A stretch of DNA of 64,000 nt, taken from Aestuariivivens sediminis. Lineage in GTDB: Bacteria > Bacteroidota > Bacteroidia > Flavobacteriales > Flavobacteriaceae. The position numbers were made by a program, and so were the translations under genes. The DNA lies in assembly GCF_022662105.1 (NCBI RefSeq), contig NZ_JAKMCP010000002.1, positions 496,001-560,000 on the forward strand, given 5' to 3'. Positions within the stretch are counted from its first letter, which is position 1. The number at the start of each line of letters is the position of its first letter. This document shows positions 35,938 to 45,202 of the stretch, piece after piece. The notes beneath the pieces are model-generated. The model made no database searches. It was given only the letters and a program-made list of their open reading frames with translations, and was not told the DNA's origin.

Positions 35938-37752
35938 TTAAAAGGAAGGTTTAATTGCTGCTTTATAATTTATGTTATCGTCTATTAAAATTAATCCTTT
36001 TTCAGAAACTTTTATTTTCAAATCCTGCATGCCTCCATTTTGGTGACCATTGATGAAAAATTCATTTTCACTAACCTGTGTTAATTTTACTTTTTGATTA
36101 GAGCTTGTTCTAATGTTATCATCATTAAACATCCCTTGAATTTGATTCTTAGAGTTAATTCCTATAACAAAACCAACATCTTCTTTTTCAAAATGAAATC
36201 TAATATTTACCGTCTTACTACCTTCCTCTCCTTCAGTTTTATAAATATTGTAAGATTTGAATTCTCCAGCTTGTTTTATGAAATAAGCCCACATTCCTTT
36301 TAACTGATTTATACCCTCTTCTGAACCTAAAAAACCTTTCATATCATCATTGGCATAATCGGCAAGACCTTCGAAATTTTGGCTGCTCATTGCGTTGGCA
36401 AAAAATAAAGCAGTTTCACTTGTTTTATTATCTTCTTTAGCGTCTCTTGAAAATTTATATGTAAAAACGGACCAAGATTCTTTTCCTAATGTTTCAAGTG
36501 AATACCCATCACCTTGTTTTCTTAGGAGCAATGAATGGTCGCTATCAAGCATATATGTTTTACTAAAGTCTGCAGTATTTTGGTTAATCATCTTAATTGC
36601 TATAGGGAGCAATTCAGGATTTTTACCTTGTAAAACAGCAATAACGTTATCAATTATTTCCCCGTCTACAAACTGACCTTTTCCTTGAAAAGTACTTTCA
36701 GTAATTAGATCTGTAGAAGTTGCATTTGATAAGATGATAATCTTCATATTTTTTTGTGGTAATGAACCTATTATAGAAGTAACACCTGGAAGTAAACCGG
36801 TATGATTAACCCATTTTTCGCCCTCTTTATTTTCAATTCTCCAACCTAATCCATATTCCGAATTATTAATGCCTATAGATTGTGTTAAGCTGTAAAGTTT
36901 ATCTACAGATACTGGTTTTAATAATGTTCCTTCTTCTAAAGCCTTCATAAAGTTATATAAATCTCCTGTAGTAGAATTAATGTTTCCAGCACCAATTATC
37001 CAAGAAGAGTGGATAGGGAAATTCAATTTTTTAAACTCATTCATACCTAAACCTATATGCGGAAAAGCCCTTTGTGTTGAGACCTTATATATGTTAACAG
37101 AGGTATTCTTCATATTAGCAGGTATAAAAACAGCTTGTTCCATATAGTCAGCATAATTCAGTCCGCTTACATTTTCAATAATATACGCAAGAAGCGAGTA
37201 TCCAAAATTATTATATTCATAGCCTGTTCCTGGTTCATATTTTAGTTTAGAATCTTTAAATTTTTCAAAAAGTTCATTTAAAGTAATCGGATTTTCTCCA
37301 GGCATTAGGCCGTTTCCTTGGTCGTCTATTCTACCTACATTAGCTTGCATACCAGAACTATGGTTTAACAAATGACGAATTGTTATTTTCTTAGAAAAAT
37401 CAGGTATGAAATTTGGAAAATAAGTGCTAATTGGTGTTTCTAATGAAAGTTTACCCTGGTCTACTAATTTCATTATCCCTACAGCAGTCAATGGTTTAGT
37501 AACAGAAGCAATACTAAATATGGAATTTTCAGTATTCTTTTTGAAATTTTCCGCATCGGCATCACCAAAGCTGTTTTTATAAATAATTTTATCATTTTGA
37601 CTTATTAATACATTACCTATAAAACGATTATAATGTGCATAGCTTTCAAATACTTCGTTGATGCTTTCTTCTAATTTCATATTAGAACTTGTCTGACTAA
37701 ATGAGTTAAATCCTAAGAATAATCCCATTATAATTGCAATTGTTGTTTTCAT
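35938..37752 (-). CDS. Serine hydrolase, beta-lactamase class C family
   Basis: 604 residues with a signal peptide (about 1-20, ending SFSQ). The beta-lactamase/esterase domain has S83-V-T-K86 (SxxK), the tyrosine motif YNN in YEYNNFGYS, and NHTG as the third motif. The C-terminal 200 residues form an added beta-rich region resembling DUF3471/DUF3887-like extensions. Probably a periplasmic or exported peptidase/esterase, not an antibiotic-resistance enzyme. It is divergent from the histidine kinase at 37977. Confidence 0.88.
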   Translation of the reverse strand: MKTTIAIIMGLFLGFNSFSQTSSNMKLEESINEVFESYAHYNRFIGNVLISQNDKIIYKNSFGDADAENFKKNTENSIFSIASVTKPLTAVGIMKLVDQGKLSLETPISTYFPNFIPDFSKKITIRHLLNHSSGMQANVGRIDDQGNGLMPGENPITLNELFEKFKDSKLKYEPGTGYEYNNFGYSLLAYIIENVSGLNYADYMEQAVFIPANMKNTSVNIYKVSTQRAFPHIGLGMNEFKKLNFPIHSSWIIGAGNINSTTGDLYNFMKALEEGTLLKPVSVDKLYSLTQSIGINNSEYGLGWRIENKEGEKWVNHTGLLPGVTSIIGSLPQKNMKIIILSNATSTDLITESTFQGKGQFVDGEIIDNVIAVLQGKNPELLPIAIKMINQNTADFSKTYMLDSDHSLLLRKQGDGYSLETLGKESWSVFTYKFSRDAKEDNKTSETALFFANAMSSQNFEGLADYANDDMKGFLGSEEGINQLKGMWAYFIKQAGEFKSYNIYKTEGEEGSKTVNIRFHFEKEDVGFVIGINSKNQIQGMFNDDNIRTSSNQKVKLTQVSENEFFINGHQNGGMQDLKIKVSEKGLILIDDNINYKAAIKPSF

Positions 37753-37769
37753 TTGTTTATGATTTAAGA

Positions 37770-37946
37770 TTAATATGAAGCAATAGTAATACGTAATAAT
37801 CGTAGAATAAAAAAAATGTGATTGTTAAGTCTTCTAATGTGGTAGATACTCTAAACGATGTGAAACAGTATAAACTTCACAAGAATATTGAGTTTGGTCA
37901 CTTTAAGTATCATCTTTATCCCAACACTGTTTTAGAAAGCGATTAA
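37770..37946 (+). pseudogene. Open remnant before the histidine kinase
   Basis: An about 58-codon open frame without a start codon, ending VVDTLNDVKQYKLHKNIEFG then HFKYHLYPNTVLESD at TAA. It lies in the 224-base divergent region. Could be the tail of a lost gene or chance. Confidence 0.25.
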
Positions 37947-37976
37947 AACCCTATTTTTGAGACTTAAACAGTTAGA

Positions 37977-39008
37977 ATGAAAAAGTATTTAGAAGCGATA
38001 ATACATGTTTTGATATGGGGAGTTGCCTATTTTTTGATTTTAAATTATGTAAACACGATCGCTGATTTTAGGAAAGATCAAGGCCCATTTTGGCTTGCAA
38101 TATTGTTTGGAATGTGTATGAACCAAGTTCTATTTTATTCTACTGCCTTTTTTATTGTTCCAAGATTTTTACGTCTAAAAAAAATACTGCTTTTAATCAT
38201 TACCTTAATAAGTGCTTTTGTTCTCATTAATTTATTCGAGAGCTTTATTGACTATTATTGGTTGGTTGGCTTTTTTTCCAGTGAAAGTGAGTCTTATCTG
38301 AGCTATTTGAACTATAATTCAATAAGTAGTTTTTTTATACTCTTACTTGGTTTATCATATGCCTTAATTAAGTATTGGTTTCAAAGTGAAAAATTGAAGA
38401 GGGTTTTATATGAAGAGAAACTAACTACAGAAATGGTTTTTCTGAAGGCTCAAATAAATCCTCATTTTTTGTTTAATGTGCTCAATAGTTTTTATGCCAA
38501 GGCATTAAAAAATGATGTACCTGAATTGGCAGATGGCATAGCTAAATTAGCTGAACTGATGCGCTATATGGTATATGAAACTAATGAAGATAACGTGGCC
38601 TTGGAAAAAGAAATTCATCATCTCAAAAAATTCATTCAAGTATATCAGTTACGCATTTCTGAAGACGATGATGTGTTTATTAATTTCACTATTAAAGGAG
38701 TTGTTGAAAACGTACAAATTAGCCCTATGTTGCTTATTCCATTTGTTGAAAATGCTATTAAACATGGAATAGACACAAAGACTAAATCAGTCATAGATAT
38801 ATCTTTGGAGGTCACTAAAAATAGTTTATTATATAAAGTGACCAATACAATGCATCAAGCCGTTTGTGGTTTGAAGGATAGTGCTTCAGGATTCGGTCTT
38901 GATAATTTAAAAAAAAGACTAGCTATTCTTTATCCCAATGCACATACAATGGAAATAAAAGTGGAAAAGGGATATTTTATATCTTTACTTAAACTCCAAA
39001 TTGATTAA
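37977..39008 (+). CDS. LytS-type sensor histidine kinase
   Basis: 343 residues. About four N-terminal membrane helices (to residue 135) are followed by the His_kinase domain: AQINPHFLFNVLNS supplies the phosphorylated histidine. The C-terminal HATPase region has PFVENAIKHGI as the N box and GFGLDNLKKRL as the G box. The response regulator follows at once, so they form one two-component system. Signal unknown; the divergent serine hydrolase is a possible target. Confidence 0.92.
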   Translation: MKKYLEAIIHVLIWGVAYFLILNYVNTIADFRKDQGPFWLAILFGMCMNQVLFYSTAFFIVPRFLRLKKILLLIITLISAFVLINLFESFIDYYWLVGFFSSESESYLSYLNYNSISSFFILLLGLSYALIKYWFQSEKLKRVLYEEKLTTEMVFLKAQINPHFLFNVLNSFYAKALKNDVPELADGIAKLAELMRYMVYETNEDNVALEKEIHHLKKFIQVYQLRISEDDDVFINFTIKGVVENVQISPMLLIPFVENAIKHGIDTKTKSVIDISLEVTKNSLLYKVTNTMHQAVCGLKDSASGFGLDNLKKRLAILYPNAHTMEIKVEKGYFISLLKLQID

Positions 39009-39015
39009 CTTTTTT

Positions 39016-39747
39016 ATGGATTATATAATAATTGACGATGAACCAGATGCTATTGATGTTCTTAAGTTTCATCTAAATAATATTCCTTTTATGGAATTAA
39101 AAGCAGCATTTAGAGATCCTTTGGACGCTCTTGAATACCTTCAAAAGCATACCGTTGATCTCCTTTTCTTAGATATCAATATGCCTAAATTATCTGGAGT
39201 TAGCTTTCCTAAGTTTTTAGAAAAACCACCACTTATTATTTTTACAACAGCCTATTCAGAATACGCATTGGAGAGTTACGAAATTAAAGCGGTGGATTAT
39301 CTATTAAAACCTATTGAATTTGATCGATTGCTACAAGCAGTAATGAAAGCAAAAGAAGTATTGAATCATAATAAAACAGGAGTAAAAGCAAGCCCTGAAA
39401 CTTCTCAAGAGATACCTGAACAAACCGTTTTTATTAAAAGCGGTTCGGAATTTCATCAAGTCTCTATTCAAAATATCAAATACATAGAAAGTGATGGTAA
39501 TTATGTGACGTTCCATACTACCAAGCGTTCTATTCTTGCACGTTACAAAATATCAGAAGTAAAAGAGTTATTGCCTCAGCAGTTCTTTATAAGAATACAT
39601 CGTTCCTTCATTGTTGCAATAAAACATATAAAAACGGTCAAAAAACACGCTGTAGTTATTGACGCTAAGGAGATTCCTATAAGTAGTAATTATAGAGAAG
39701 GATTTTTAACTATTATAGAAGGTATTAGTAAGAAGAGAGATAATTAA
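39016..39747 (+). CDS. LytTR-family response regulator
   Basis: 243 residues from ATG at 39016, 7 bases after the kinase stop. The receiver domain has IIIDDEPDAIDVL and the phospho-acceptor in LLFLDINMPKLSG, then the KP near DYLLKPIEF. The LytTR DNA-binding domain follows (VFIKSGSEFHQVSIQNIKYI, RIHRSFIVAIKHI). An upstream in-frame TTG at 39001 is less likely as start. Confidence 0.92.
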   Translation: MDYIIIDDEPDAIDVLKFHLNNIPFMELKAAFRDPLDALEYLQKHTVDLLFLDINMPKLSGVSFPKFLEKPPLIIFTTAYSEYALESYEIKAVDYLLKPIEFDRLLQAVMKAKEVLNHNKTGVKASPETSQEIPEQTVFIKSGSEFHQVSIQNIKYIESDGNYVTFHTTKRSILARYKISEVKELLPQQFFIRIHRSFIVAIKHIKTVKKHAVVIDAKEIPISSNYREGFLTIIEGISKKRDN

Positions 39748-39992
39748 ACTTAAAGACAACTAAATCTATCAGATGGGGTGTTTATGCTTACCGTGTAAGT
39801 CGTCAAAGAGTGTTTACCAGTTAGGCTTAAAATTTAGTTATTATTCCATTCTATAATCGGGATAACATGAAGTTTTGTTCCTCCTTTCAAGCCTAACACT
39901 TCGACCAATTAGAAGGTTTTAGAGTTTTGTGATGGTATTTAGTTAGATGGAAATTATTGTTGGTGTTTTAGACTTTGCCGCAGGGATAAATT

Positions 39993-40493
39993 TTACTCTC
40001 GCAAAACATTAAACACACCATCTGAAACTGAGATTATTTCTCCTCCTACATGAGATTCTGCAATAAAATGATAGGTTCCCCTAACTCTTTGTTCTGATAT
40101 TTCACTAATTGTGACAGATCCTTCAATCGCATGATAAATCACAGCCCCAGGACCGTCACCAAACAGGTCAGTACAAGGAAAGAAATCACCTATCCATAAA
40201 CTTGCATACGAGTCCTCTAATTTTCCGCAAGAGTAAGTACCCATTGTAGACGGAAAATGTAATATTATTTGTTTAGAATCATCACAATTAATACCACCAA
40301 TAGAGTATGTTCCATCATTATAAAATTCAAGAACAGGAGTAATTGGTTTTAACACGGTTGCAGAGCCATTAATTTTTAATTGTACTGTGCCATAGTTTAT
40401 TTCATTGTCTTCTTCTGTTGAATCCTTACTACACCCAAAACAGATCAAAAGACATCCGATTAAGGTGATTTTTAAAAATAGATTTGTTTTCAT
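39993..40493 (-). CDS. Lipoprotein, unknown function
   Basis: 166 residues with a lipoprotein signal: hydrophobic LFLKITLIGCLLICFGC with the lipidated cysteine at residue 21. The mature part starts with an acidic linker (SKDSTEEDNEIN) and is beta-rich (VQLKINGSATVLK, RGTYHFIAES). Four or more cysteines. No family recognised. Convergent with the response regulator. Confidence 0.7.
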   Translation of the reverse strand: MKTNLFLKITLIGCLLICFGCSKDSTEEDNEINYGTVQLKINGSATVLKPITPVLEFYNDGTYSIGGINCDDSKQIILHFPSTMGTYSCGKLEDSYASLWIGDFFPCTDLFGDGPGAVIYHAIEGSVTISEISEQRVRGTYHFIAESHVGGEIISVSDGVFNVLRE

Positions 40494-40662
40494 AATCGCT
40501 GGATTTTCGATGTAGTTCCCAAGATATTCAAACCATTTTGGGTTTATGTCCGAGATAATATTCCATGGATAAATTGGGAAAAATAAATGTAGTTAAGTGA
40601 TTATTAAGACACAATGATATTTATCAGGTGCAAGAGTCTTAATATAATTAGAAGTTTGTAAA

Positions 40663-40895
40663 AAGAAATTTATGTACCATTACACTTCTCTAGTGTCTTT
40701 GGCTGTTTCGGGGTATAAGGTCTCATTTAAGCATGACATATCAAGGTATTAGAGCGTTTTAGGATTTATTAATGGTTTACCCTATCTCAAGTATTATCGC
40801 CCGTGTATCAGACCTTATTACTGAAAGGGATGACGAGGTCTATCCCTTCTGAATATTCTGTCTCAATTAATGTATGAAGTATAAATCAGGACTTA
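40663..40895 (+). repeat. Dispersed repeat, copy A
   Basis: Starts near AAAGAAATTTATGTACCATT, has CTCATTTAAGCATGAC at 40722 and ATGGTTTACCCTATCT, and ends with TGTCTCAATTAATGTATGAA. Copy B at 47615-47773 matches the first part over most positions, and 54660-54698 matches the last part. This accounts for most of the 547-base gap between genes at 40493 and 41041; I see nothing else coding there. Confidence 0.6.
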
Positions 40896-40965
40896 TTTTA
40901 TAAGCAATCAATGTAACTGTAATACTAAAAATTTACAATGAGGGATATCCGTTTAAAAATGACAG

Positions 40966-41023
40966 AACTGATTCTCATCATTTCACCTTTTATGTGTTCT
41001 AATTAAATTGAAGCATCCATAAA
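40966..41023 (+). repeat. Upstream repeat of lipoprotein gene, copy 1
   Basis: AACTGATTCTCATCATTTCA through GCATCCATAAAT is identical to 46148-46206, directly before the paralogous lipoprotein genes at 41041 and 46222. Promoter probably included. Confidence 0.8.
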
Positions 41024-41040
41024 TTTTAAAGGTGAATACA

Positions 41041-41400
41041 ATGAAAAGACATTTAAAAGCTGCTGCGAATTTTTTAGCTTTGTTGATATTGATTCAGGGC
41101 TGTTCAATCTATAAAACCGTATCTGCTCCTTATGAAGAGGCTCTGGTGCATAATGCCAGAGTAAGAGTAAAATACCCACATCACCAAGCCGTTAAATACA
41201 ATAGAATCGAAATTACTGAGGATAACATCTATGGTATTAAAAAGGTAAGCGGAAAAACTGTAAAAACCCTTATTAACACACAAAAGGCAACAAGAATACA
41301 GGTCAAAGACAAAACTTGGTCATGGATGGTCAGTGTTGGAATTCCTGCTATGTTTATTGGTTATACTGCTTTTAATATTGAAGATGCATGGGGAGAGTAA
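41041..41400 (+). CDS. Small lipoprotein, paralogue of 46222 gene
   Basis: 119 residues from ATG at 41041 (a GTG nine bases upstream is a possible start). Lipobox I-Q-G-C with the cysteine at residue 21, then SIYKTVSAPYEEALVHNARV, a basic middle (KKVSGKTVKTLINTQKATR) and a hydrophobic C-terminal span (WMVSVGIPAMFIGYTAF). No known family. The first about 115 bases are almost identical to the gene at 46222, whereas the 3' halves differ. Confidence 0.75.
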   Translation: MKRHLKAAANFLALLILIQGCSIYKTVSAPYEEALVHNARVRVKYPHHQAVKYNRIEITEDNIYGIKKVSGKTVKTLINTQKATRIQVKDKTWSWMVSVGIPAMFIGYTAFNIEDAWGE

Positions 41401-41465
41401 TATGTATAATAAAACCCAAACCTTGATTAGTTAGGAATCTTCAAAGGTCAGGGCAAAGAACATAA

Positions 41466-41554
41466 AAGGGTGGAATGAAAACGCAGTAACAAAAGATGAC
41501 CACGTTTCAAAACTTGCAGATCTAGGATTAACTCAAAATGAATCTTCTACATAG
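41466..41554 (+). pseudogene. Short gene remnant (LGLTQNESST tail), copy 1
   Basis: Open stretch KGWNENAVTKDDHVSKLADL followed by GLTQNESST and TAG. A related stretch (DLGLTKNESSTYQK, stop) is at 46057-46101. The wording is protein-like and recurs, so it is probably a decayed gene fragment; I cannot name the family firmly. Confidence 0.4.
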
Positions 41555-41722
41555 GACAGGAAGCCCCAGTTTGAAAAATAATTCGCAGGCGAATGAATCA
41601 ATGAATTGAAAAATTTACTACTTTAGATAAGCTATTAATCATGGGAAGTTAGCCCAAGGGTCTGTAAAAAAAAGGCAGGTTCTGAGGGCTATTTTATTTT
41701 TATCAGGTTGGGAGCATAAAAA

Positions 41723-41744
41723 AGCGGCTAATTTAATTACCGCT
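41723..41744 (+). terminator. Hairpin AGCGG/CCGCT, possible terminator
   Basis: AGCGG (41723-41727) pairs with CCGCT (41740-41744), with TAATT/AATTA inside. A run of six A precedes it, so it may terminate minus-strand transcription. A near copy lies at 46107-46125. Confidence 0.5.
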
Positions 41745-41857
41745 TGTCTGGATAAGTATTCTGGAAGACTCGTTTAATTAATCTTTTTCAATCGATAAAA
41801 CGAGTATATTAGATTACTTATAACAAGTTTTATTTCATTTTAACCAACCTATAACCA

Positions 41858-42604
41858 ATGATAAAATTCTTTAGAAAAATTAGACAAAAACTGCTGACTG
41901 AAAACAAATTCAGCAAATATCTGCTTTATGCCATAGGCGAGATTATGCTTGTGGTAATTGGAATTTTGATTGCGTTACAAATAAATAATTGGAACGAGTC
42001 CAATAAAGAAGAAAAAATTAGGGTAAGTTACTATCAACAACTTTTATCTGATTTGGAATTCGACAAGAACAACTTCAAAGAAACGATATTAATATTTGAG
42101 AGAGAATTTAAAAAAATAGAAGATAGCAGAAAATTTTATGCAAAACCCGATTTAAGCATTGCTGAAATTTTCGATAACATGTTTAAAAATAATTTTTTTC
42201 CCTATGGTATAGAATATAAATCAAGTACAATTGAAACGCTCATAAGTACAGGAGATATAAATATTTTCAATCCGAAACTTCGTGGTTTATTGACCCAATA
42301 TAACAAAAGCATAATAGAGGCCAAAAACACATATTCAGCCAATATGGATGATGCTATCGAATTATTGAAAGAAGCAGCCATTAAAGGTAGTGCAGTTGTA
42401 TTACGTCAGAAAGAATACCGCAATCAATCACAATTAAAACAAATGTTGACAATTGAAAAAAGATACCCAGATATATATATAGCTTTAGAGGCTTATTTTT
42501 TTTGGAAAAGAAATGTATATAGAAATTATGCTAAAGATCTAAAACAAAAAATCGACCAATCCAATGATATAATTGAAATCATTAAAACCCTATTAAAAAA
42601 ATAG
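41858..42604 (+). CDS. DUF6090 family membrane-anchored protein
   Basis: 248 residues. Conserved N-terminus MIKFFRKIRQKLLTENKFSK, then a membrane span (AIGEIMLVVIGILIALQI) with the NNWNE family signature. The remainder is a predicted helical soluble domain with no catalytic motif visible. DUF6090 proteins occur in several copies in many Flavobacteriia; role unknown. Its first 74 coding bases plus 5 upstream are identical to those of the gene at 45203. An attC-like end follows the stop. Confidence 0.85.
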   Translation: MIKFFRKIRQKLLTENKFSKYLLYAIGEIMLVVIGILIALQINNWNESNKEEKIRVSYYQQLLSDLEFDKNNFKETILIFEREFKKIEDSRKFYAKPDLSIAEIFDNMFKNNFFPYGIEYKSSTIETLISTGDINIFNPKLRGLLTQYNKSIIEAKNTYSANMDDAIELLKEAAIKGSAVVLRQKEYRNQSQLKQMLTIEKRYPDIYIALEAYFFWKRNVYRNYAKDLKQKIDQSNDIIEIIKTLLKK

Positions 42605-42632
42605 CGAAAGTACAACAACGGTATAATTCAAT
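42602..42632 (+). repeat. attC-like repeat end after DUF6090 gene
   Basis: CGAAAGTACAACAACGGTAT followed by AATTCAATAAA resembles the start of the 35790-35922 element and the sequence after the second DUF6090 gene (45957-45990). The rest of the 309-base gap to 42914 shows no feature I can support. Confidence 0.45.
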
Positions 42633-42913
42633 AAAAAATCAAAGAGGAGCTAACCACTCCCCCTTAATCTCCAAATCTCATCACTTGCTATTGCCTTGGA
42701 AATACCTCTAAAAGAATTTTTTAATTTTTAGACCTCTTCAATTTTGATAAAAAATGTTGACTTCTTGACGTTAACTTTGACAGGTTGTTTTTAGGGTTTT
42801 TATATTCCACCAAATATTTACGTAAGTTATTTCGTTATCTTTAAATTTTAAAACACCTAATATGGTATATAAATTAACAGCGTAAATTCAATTTTAACCT
42901 GCAGCCATATTTC

Positions 42914-43924
42914 ATGACTAGACATAAAAAAATGAACACATTAAAAAAGTATGGAGCAGAGTTTCTGATCGTCTTTTTTGCGGTATTTCTTGGAACGCTG
43001 GCAGATAATTACCGAGAACATTCTCAGGAAAAAAAACAAGGCAAAGAGTATTTAAGCAGGTTATATAGAGACCTTAATTCTGATTTACCTAAAATAAAAC
43101 AAACGATTCAAGATATAGAAAACAAAAATAAGCGTTTGATTAAAATAGATAGCTTAAGACAATACCCTCCCAAAGCTATCGAAGAATACTTAAACATTTA
43201 TGGGGCAATTCGAAACGCAAATATTTGGGAACGATGCATTTATTTTCCAAACAATATCACCATAGATCAAATAAAAAGTACAGGAGCCTGGGATTTTATA
43301 TCTGAAGAACAATCTGATTTGGTGACCAGTTACCAAATAAGCATTGATAGAATCAATGAATTGAATAAAGAGATTAGTCAGGACATCAGAGAAACCTTTG
43401 ACTTGGTAAAAAAAACCCCTAAGGATGGTGTTAGGTACACCCAAGAAGATTTCAATAATAACGAATTACAAATTCTGCATAACTATATTATGGAACTCTA
43501 TTATGCTCACAATTATTATGCGACCGTACTTAATCAACACAAATATTTCATCACTGAAATTTTACAAAAACTAGATATTGAACACCACATTAAAAGCGAT
43601 TATATTGAATATGATATCACGGCAAATAAAATATCCTTGCTAAAAATTGTGGATGGTTTAGGTACTAATGATATATTTTTAAAACAAAACGTTAATCAAC
43701 CTAATATTTGGAGCACTATTGTTGACCTTGAAGCGGGTAGCTATTTATTTCGAAAAGGGACATCATTTAATCTTTATTGGGCAGCAGAAATACCAATGTC
43801 GGGGAAAACCGGTTCTGGGCGAGTAGTTTCTCTTGGTGGTGAACTTTTAAATATCCCACGAGGGAAATACTTTGTAAAATTAGACTTAAATAATAACAGT
43901 TATTTAATTCAAGAGGTGAAATAA
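42914..43924 (+). CDS. DUF6090-like anchor fused to SusE-like beta domain
   Basis: 336 residues. The N-terminus has one membrane span (AEFLIVFFAVFLGTLADNYRE) and a helical domain resembling DUF6090 proteins (EYLSRLYRDLNSDLPKIKQT). The last 90 residues (FRKGTSFNLYWAAEIPMSGK, then GGELLNIPRGKYFVKLDLNN) look like the small beta-sandwich repeats of SusE/SusF, which often bind glycans. The combination is unusual. An alternative start is ATG at 42932. Confidence 0.65.
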   Translation: MTRHKKMNTLKKYGAEFLIVFFAVFLGTLADNYREHSQEKKQGKEYLSRLYRDLNSDLPKIKQTIQDIENKNKRLIKIDSLRQYPPKAIEEYLNIYGAIRNANIWERCIYFPNNITIDQIKSTGAWDFISEEQSDLVTSYQISIDRINELNKEISQDIRETFDLVKKTPKDGVRYTQEDFNNNELQILHNYIMELYYAHNYYATVLNQHKYFITEILQKLDIEHHIKSDYIEYDITANKISLLKIVDGLGTNDIFLKQNVNQPNIWSTIVDLEAGSYLFRKGTSFNLYWAAEIPMSGKTGSGRVVSLGGELLNIPRGKYFVKLDLNNNSYLIQEVK

Positions 43925-44110
43925 GTGGTTTTTGAATGTATTGTATACATAAAACGTTAGTTGGCTTTATTCCTCTTTATAAGAGTATCAAATCAAAATC
44001 TGAGACAAACAAGTATCAATTTGGCTAAGTCAAAATCTAGTGTAAAGGATGTGACTTTAACTTTGTAAACTATGTGCCTTAACGGACATTATGACAAACC
44101 AACAAACCAA

Positions 44111-44230
44111 TGATTAAATTTTTTTGAAAAAATAGCCATTACAGATAAAGCATTGAAATTCTATGAATCCGGACATGCCCTACCGCATGATTTTATTTTT
44201 GATATGATTAAATCATTAAACAAGCAATAA
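44111..44230 (+). pseudogene. Joined remnants: DUF6090 start and hydrolase tail
   Basis: ATGATTAAATTTTTTTGA at 44111 reads MIKFF-stop, the start of a DUF6090 gene broken at codon 6. From 44138 the frame reads ITDKALKFYESGHALP then HDFIFDMIKSLNKQ and TAA, which resembles the C-terminus of an alpha/beta hydrolase including its catalytic histidine. Two decayed genes appear fused here. The rest of the 346-base gap is empty. Confidence 0.5.
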
Positions 44231-44270
44231 ATATGTTATACTCAATAGAATAAAATCAAACAATATCGTT

Positions 44271-45194
44271 ATGATAAAAAACGTATTCCTCCTTCTAACT
44301 ATTACGATTTATTTTGTTACTAATTCACAGACTCTAGCTAATGCAAAAAAGGCTTCTGCTGAAACTAAACTACCCATAGTTAGTGAAGAAGTCTATCAAG
44401 CCCTTGTACAATTTTTTGAGTATGATAGAAATATTCCACTTGACGCTAAAATAGTTTTTAAGGACAAATTTGAAGGTTGTGATAAAGAGAAGATCATTTT
44501 TACTGGAATCAATAATAGTAAAGTACCTGCTTACCTTATTATTCCTAACAATGGAGAAGATAAGTACCCCATCGTATTCTTGGTAGATGGCATATATGGT
44601 TCCAAAGAGCGGTGGCTACAAGATGACAGTTGGCCTAAAGGCGGATTGGTAACAAAGGTCTTACTTGCTAAAGGCTTTGCAGTAATGACACTGGATGCTG
44701 TTTATCATGGTGAGCGATCTTATGAGAATGACTTCAATCCCCCACCATGGCCTCGTACCTTCCCATACAAAGCCAGACAGATGTTTATGCAAACCGCTGT
44801 TGAATACAGAAGAGCCATGGACTACATTTCTAACCGAAACGACATTGATGCTTCCAGAATTGGTTTTTTGGGTCTGAGCTTGGGGGGGCTAATTACATTT
44901 GAACTAACAAGTACCGATTCACGAATTAAAACTGCTGTTGCAGGACTAACCCCTATATGGAGAAACCCAGAATATCAACCTTGGGTGCCATATACTTACG
45001 CTAGCCATATCAAGAGTAATTCATTCCTAATGTTTATGGGCAATGAAGATCCTGTTTATAGCATGGAAGATGCACATCAGCTTTACGACTTAATCCCATT
45101 AGTTAAAAAAGAATTTGTAGAATACAATGTTAAACATGAACCGCCTATTGAATATGCCGAAATGGTAGCTAACTGGTTTCTAAAAAACCTTTAA
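44271..45194 (+). CDS. Exported alpha/beta hydrolase
   Basis: 307 residues with a signal peptide (MIKNVFLLLTITIYFVTNSQ). The hydrolase fold is clear: oxyanion region IVFLVDGIYGSKERW, nucleophile elbow GLSLGG, an acidic residue near FMGNEDPVYS, and a histidine in NVKHEPPIEY. Resembles dienelactone hydrolase/acetyl-esterase-type enzymes. Substrate unknown. The DUF6090 gene at 45203 begins 8 bases after its stop. Confidence 0.82.
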   Translation: MIKNVFLLLTITIYFVTNSQTLANAKKASAETKLPIVSEEVYQALVQFFEYDRNIPLDAKIVFKDKFEGCDKEKIIFTGINNSKVPAYLIIPNNGEDKYPIVFLVDGIYGSKERWLQDDSWPKGGLVTKVLLAKGFAVMTLDAVYHGERSYENDFNPPPWPRTFPYKARQMFMQTAVEYRRAMDYISNRNDIDASRIGFLGLSLGGLITFELTSTDSRIKTAVAGLTPIWRNPEYQPWVPYTYASHIKSNSFLMFMGNEDPVYSMEDAHQLYDLIPLVKKEFVEYNVKHEPPIEYAEMVANWFLKNL

Positions 45195-45202
45195 TCCAAC
45201 CA

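Noticed and set aside
35938-37752. Antibiotic-resistance beta-lactamase
   Set aside because: SxxK/YxN/HxG motifs are shared with esterases and peptidases; the long C-terminal extension fits the latter.
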